Part shown: positions 61,240-64,000 of the stretch, in pieces
How the letters are laid out: every line of letters begins with the position of its first letter
Numbering within the stretch: position 1 is the first letter of the stretch
From: Thermocatellispora tengchongensis
Lineage (GTDB): Bacteria > Actinomycetota > Actinomycetes > Streptosporangiales > Streptosporangiaceae
Assembly (NCBI RefSeq): GCF_014202315.1
Contig: NZ_JACHGN010000007.1
Coordinates: forward strand, 411,972-475,971
Direction: 5' to 3'
DNA length: 64,000 nt
The notes under the pieces: generated by a model
What the model saw: only the letters and a program-made list of their open reading frames with translations
Database searches by the model: none
What the model was told of the DNA's origin: nothing
Translations under genes and position numbers: made by a program

Positions 61240-61358
61240 CGCCTCAGCAGCACCTGACTTGACACCTACCGCCCCAGACATGGGTTCCGGAGTGTGGTGA
61301 TCTCGGCGAGTTATCCGGGCTGCACGATTTTGTCGGAGTTGCCCGTTAGCGTTGATCT

Positions 61359-62786
61359 GTGGCTACCTCCCCCACCTCTCGACGTGACTTCATCAAGAAG
61401 ATCGGCCAGCTGTCCCCTCGCTCTGTGCGAGACACCGCCCCTACGCACCGTCCGCTTCTGCTGCTGTGGCTACTTGGCCGCGTTGCCATTGGCGCGCCGC
61501 GGCTCACCACCTGGCGGGAAACCCGCGCCGCGTTCGAGAAGCTCGAGGGCGCCTACGGCAACGGCGCCACGGCCGATAGCGCCCAGTACCCGTTCTGGGT
61601 CTTGCACGCCACGGATGCCCTCTGGGAGATCAAGGACGCGGAGCGGATCGCACCCCCACCAGGGCAACGTCGGCCCACCATCAGCGTGCTTGACCACGTC
61701 AATCCCGAAGCCGGCTTCACACCGGACGTGCACGCGATGCTGAGTGCGGAGCCTGGCCTGGTGGCGAATGCGGCTGCGATCCTGCTGGCCCGCTTCTTTA
61801 ACCCTGTTCCGGCGGGGCTGGTTGCTGATGTTGGCTTGGACGGTCTGCTGCCAGCCGGCCAAGAGGCTGACCTGCTCCTGCCGGTTCCTGGGTCTGTGAG
61901 GTTCCCCAAGCGCAAAGCCATTCACACAGCCTTTGGCGGCCAGTGGACCAGCGGAATCGGCACCCTCGACGATGGGCTGATGTGTGTCTTCTCGGACGCT
62001 AGAGGCCCTTACGATGACCGAACCATTCCAGGCACGGATCTGATCGAGTACCGCGGTCAAGGATTGAGTGGCGACCAAAGTCTGAAAGGCGTGGGCAACG
62101 CTCAACTGCTGGTCTGCCAGCGGGAACAGAAACCCATCAGGTACTGGCACCAGCCCACCGGTGGCGACTGGACGTTTGTCACCTGGACTGTCATCGTGGA
62201 TAGGCGTCTGGTGTGGGGCAGGGGCGAGGACAAGCAGTGGCGGCGTGAGTTCGCTTGGGTACTGGCCCCGGTGCCGTCCCCCTTCCGGGACCAATGGCCA
62301 CAGTCAGTCCTAGACCGGCTTGCTCAAGATGACCAGCAGACGCACGACGAAACTCTCGGGACAGAAGCGCCTACTGCGCTTAGCAAACGGGATACAGGCC
62401 GGCAGTACCGCAAGCTGTGTGCGTCGGTAGAACGCAGGGAACGGGTCAACCACAGCAGGACAACTCGCACCGCCACCGACCGTTACTTCCGCTCTGCGGA
62501 TGCTCGCCTTGCCGTGATGCTGCGCGCCCGAGGCAAGTGCGAGAACCCGGATTGCGGCGGCCAACCAGCCGATGTCACCGACAGGGGCGACGCCATACTC
62601 GAAGTCGACCATGTCGACGAACGAGCCGCGCAGGGCCGGGATCACCCCGCCAACATGATTGCTTTATGTCCGAACTGCCATGCGATCAAAACTCGGGGCA
62701 GCACCAGGCACGACCTCAAGCGCAAACTGAAGACGCTGGCCCAGCGCCTCCATCGAGAAGCGGAAGAGTGGGAGAACACCTCCTGA
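61359..62786 (+). CDS. ScoMcrA-like type IV restriction endonuclease (SBD-SRA-HNH)
   Basis: This 475-residue protein has an N-terminal sulfur-binding-like domain, HRPLLLLWLLGRVAIGAPRL then SAQYPFWVLHATDALWEI (about 30-95). The middle part is SRA/YDG-like with LIEYRGQGLSGDQ and GNAQLLVCQREQKPIRY (about 225-270). The C-terminal HNH site is CENPDCGG, LEVDHVDERAA, NMIALCPNCHAIK (about 395-450). The order matches ScoMcrA of Streptomyces coelicolor, which cuts phosphorothioated and methylated DNA (established knowledge). GTG 61359 is the family-consistent start. Restricts incoming modified DNA; incompatible with host dnd modification, and no dnd genes are in this window. Confidence 0.83.
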   Translation: MATSPTSRRDFIKKIGQLSPRSVRDTAPTHRPLLLLWLLGRVAIGAPRLTTWRETRAAFEKLEGAYGNGATADSAQYPFWVLHATDALWEIKDAERIAPPPGQRRPTISVLDHVNPEAGFTPDVHAMLSAEPGLVANAAAILLARFFNPVPAGLVADVGLDGLLPAGQEADLLLPVPGSVRFPKRKAIHTAFGGQWTSGIGTLDDGLMCVFSDARGPYDDRTIPGTDLIEYRGQGLSGDQSLKGVGNAQLLVCQREQKPIRYWHQPTGGDWTFVTWTVIVDRRLVWGRGEDKQWRREFAWVLAPVPSPFRDQWPQSVLDRLAQDDQQTHDETLGTEAPTALSKRDTGRQYRKLCASVERRERVNHSRTTRTATDRYFRSADARLAVMLRARGKCENPDCGGQPADVTDRGDAILEVDHVDERAAQGRDHPANMIALCPNCHAIKTRGSTRHDLKRKLKTLAQRLHREAEEWENTS

Positions 62787-62975
62787 TTCGTAGTCGGATC
62801 AAGGTCGGTGTTAGCAAGATCAACGTCCACGCCCGGGTGATCCGGTGGCAAGCCGACCCGGAGCGCAGGGCCGCCAGACCCTAGCACCGGATGCGGCGCG
62901 GCAGTCCAAGAACCACCGGCTTCGGCAGATCCTCGCCCATGATGTGATCACCGGCGCGTCTTCGTTACCGCACTT

Positions 62976-63089
62976 GTGACGGTGTTGCGGCGCGAAGGCG
63001 ACTGGTACGAGATGCATGACGCCGAGCCGATGGAGGCGGCAAGGGCGCTGTACGCCGAACAGGCACGGCTGCCGGACGACCTGACGTAG
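62976..63089 (+). CDS. Possible 37-residue ORF or gene remnant
   Basis: GTG 62976 starts a short frame, MTVLRREGDWYEMHDAEPME and ARALYAEQARLPDDLT, with coding-like composition. It may be a real small protein or the tail of a decayed longer one. The remaining part of 62787-63275 shows nothing I can identify. Confidence 0.35.
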   Translation: MTVLRREGDWYEMHDAEPMEAARALYAEQARLPDDLT

Positions 63090-63275
63090 GGCTATGTCAG
63101 CGGTTGGCGGCAGGTTGGTCACGAATGTGGATTACACGGAACGGATGTCGGTTTCGCGCCATCTTTCCAGACGTGAGGAATTCGGCCGTGGCGTGACTGG
63201 GGCATCCGTTGACCCTTAGTCGCTGCGCTGGTCCTGCTGCTCAACGATCACCTGCTGAAATGGTTATGGCCTGGC

Positions 63276-63965
63276 GTGGTGACCGGCAAGCTCAGCGACG
63301 TCGCCGGGTTGATCGTGGCCCCGCCCCTGCTGAACCTGGCCCTCAGAAGGCCCTGGGTATCCATCCTGCTCACGGGCGTGCTATTCACCCTGGTCAAGAG
63401 CACATCGCTCGGGGCCGAGACCGCCTCCCAAGCCTGGACGCTGCTCTGGGGCCCATCCCGAGTCCTCGCCGACCCCACCGACCTCCTCACCCTGCCCGCC
63501 CTGTACGCAGCATGGTGGATCTGGAAGCACCCTGACCCGCGCGCCGTACGGCTCGCGCGGGTCGTGGTCGCTATTCCGGTCGCCGTGGTGGCTGTGGCGG
63601 CGACCGGACAGTGGTCGCCTCCCTCGACGTACAGCGCGCATGCGGTGGACACGACCACTGACGCCATCGTGGTGACGGTAAGAGAGAGCGAGCGGCCGGG
63701 CTTCAGCAATTGGTGGATCTACACCTCCCGCGACAAGGGCGGATCGTGGTCCCGCATGGCCGTTGCCGGGCCCCCGGTAGCCAGAACCTCGGCCTGCTCG
63801 CCCGCCGGGCACTGCTATCGGATCGTCCCGGGCCGGCTCAAGGTGGAGGAGCTCAAGGACGGGCGGTGGGTGACAGCGTGGGAGGTCTCCCCCGGCGACC
63901 AGGACGAGCAATTGTCAAATCCTGTGGATCATGGGTGGCTCAGGTCGAACGTAGCCATTCGTTGA
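63276..63965 (+). CDS. Membrane protein with extracytoplasmic domain, N-terminus probably frameshifted
   Basis: A 229-residue product: residues about 1-115 hold membrane segments and typical VTGKLSDVAGLIVAPPLL, and the rest is an extracytoplasmic domain with WWIYTSRDKGGSWSR, like a sialidase/BNR Asp-box (S-x-D-x-G-x-x-W). The upstream frame encodes AALVLLLNDHLLKWLWPGVV, the normal N-terminus of such proteins, but a stop separates it from any start. A one-base deletion near 63219 would restore a TTG-started gene. Function unknown; possibly a cell-surface glycan sensor (inference). Confidence 0.6.
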   Translation: MVTGKLSDVAGLIVAPPLLNLALRRPWVSILLTGVLFTLVKSTSLGAETASQAWTLLWGPSRVLADPTDLLTLPALYAAWWIWKHPDPRAVRLARVVVAIPVAVVAVAATGQWSPPSTYSAHAVDTTTDAIVVTVRESERPGFSNWWIYTSRDKGGSWSRMAVAGPPVARTSACSPAGHCYRIVPGRLKVEELKDGRWVTAWEVSPGDQDEQLSNPVDHGWLRSNVAIR

Positions 63966-64000
63966 GGATCGCGAAGTCTGCGTTGGTGAGTCCTCGGGAA
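63940..64000 (-). CDS. C-terminal end of an unknown gene cut by window edge
   Basis: On the minus strand a frame reading SRGLTNADFAILNEWLRST ends with TGA at 63942-63940. It overlaps the end of the convergent membrane protein gene by 26 nt. Only 19 residues are visible and no family can be named. Confidence 0.35.
   Translation of the reverse strand, partial: SRGLTNADFAILNEWLRST

Overview
The window is high-G+C actinobacterial DNA. GTG starts are frequent, third codon positions are almost all G or C, and it carries a pSAM2-type integrative element, WYL, HEAT-MerR and XRE/ATPase regulators and an F420-type LLM oxidoreductase. The gene order galU / 5-FCL / K+ antiporter / fmdB / mtnP / SAF protein / mscL / tRNA-Arg fits a filamentous actinomycete. 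I would guess Streptosporangiales (Nonomuraea-like), but that is inference and no marker here proves the genus.

Layout: (1) 1-8.7 kb is core chromosome: folate, purine salvage and ion or osmotic homeostasis genes, with repeat-rich spacers and a cluster of DnaA-box-like sites at 3.6-3.7 kb. (2) 8.7-29.9 kb is a 21.1-kb actinomycete integrative and conjugative element (AICE) inserted in the 3' half of tRNA-Arg(CCT). It is bounded by a perfect 50-bp direct repeat (8705-8754 and 29824-29873). From left to right it carries a frameshifted tyrosine integrase, Xis, a RepSA-like HUH initiator, small accessory proteins, a DUF2637/Spd-like protein, an FtsK/Tra translocase, two GntR regulators, two XRE regulators with a phospholipase-D-like C-terminus, a Nudix hydrolase and an HD hydrolase. 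Its right half is cargo of clearly lower G+C: a tightly coupled three-gene operon of SNF2-type helicase with C-terminal DUF3883, DUF1156 adenine/cytosine-type DNA methylase, and DUF499 ATPase with an N-terminal Swt1-like HEPN domain. I read this as a multi-gene anti-phage system that is not a standard DISARM, BREX or Pgl locus. It is the most interesting item in the window.

(3) 29.9-37.4 kb is chromosome with a tRNA terminator displaced by the insertion, several gene relics (two IS3-like fragments in the whole window, a DUF664 tail, an AfsR/LuxR-ATPase fragment, a methyltransferase fragment), an LLM oxidoreductase, LysR, secreted epoxide-hydrolase-like protein, XRE/MmyB regulator, SDR and a HEAT / MerR-HEAT pair with a clear dyad operator. 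(4) 37.4-42.2 kb, on the minus strand, is a MoxR / DUF58 / VWA / VWA cluster plus a membrane-anchored HtrA-like protease. (5) 42.3-46.0 kb is a heterodimeric ABC exporter pair. (6) 46.2-50.1 kb holds a NarL-type response regulator, an unusual internally duplicated DesK-like kinase and a Tat-exported multicopper oxidase. (7) 50.1-57.4 kb holds a WYL regulator with divergent DinB gene, an ABC/DUF6297 transporter pair, YceI and an RsbW-like ATPase plus XRE-TPR regulator module. (8) 57.8-62.8 kb is a second defence-like island: a PLD nuclease-SF2 helicase-DUF3427 protein and a ScoMcrA-like type IV restriction enzyme (sulfur-binding domain, SRA-like domain, HNH), separated by a decayed IS3 element.

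Together, the window shows a chromosome that has collected two separate DNA-defence loci. One sits on a conjugative element whose integrase is broken, so it may now be fixed in place; the other is flanked by transposon debris.
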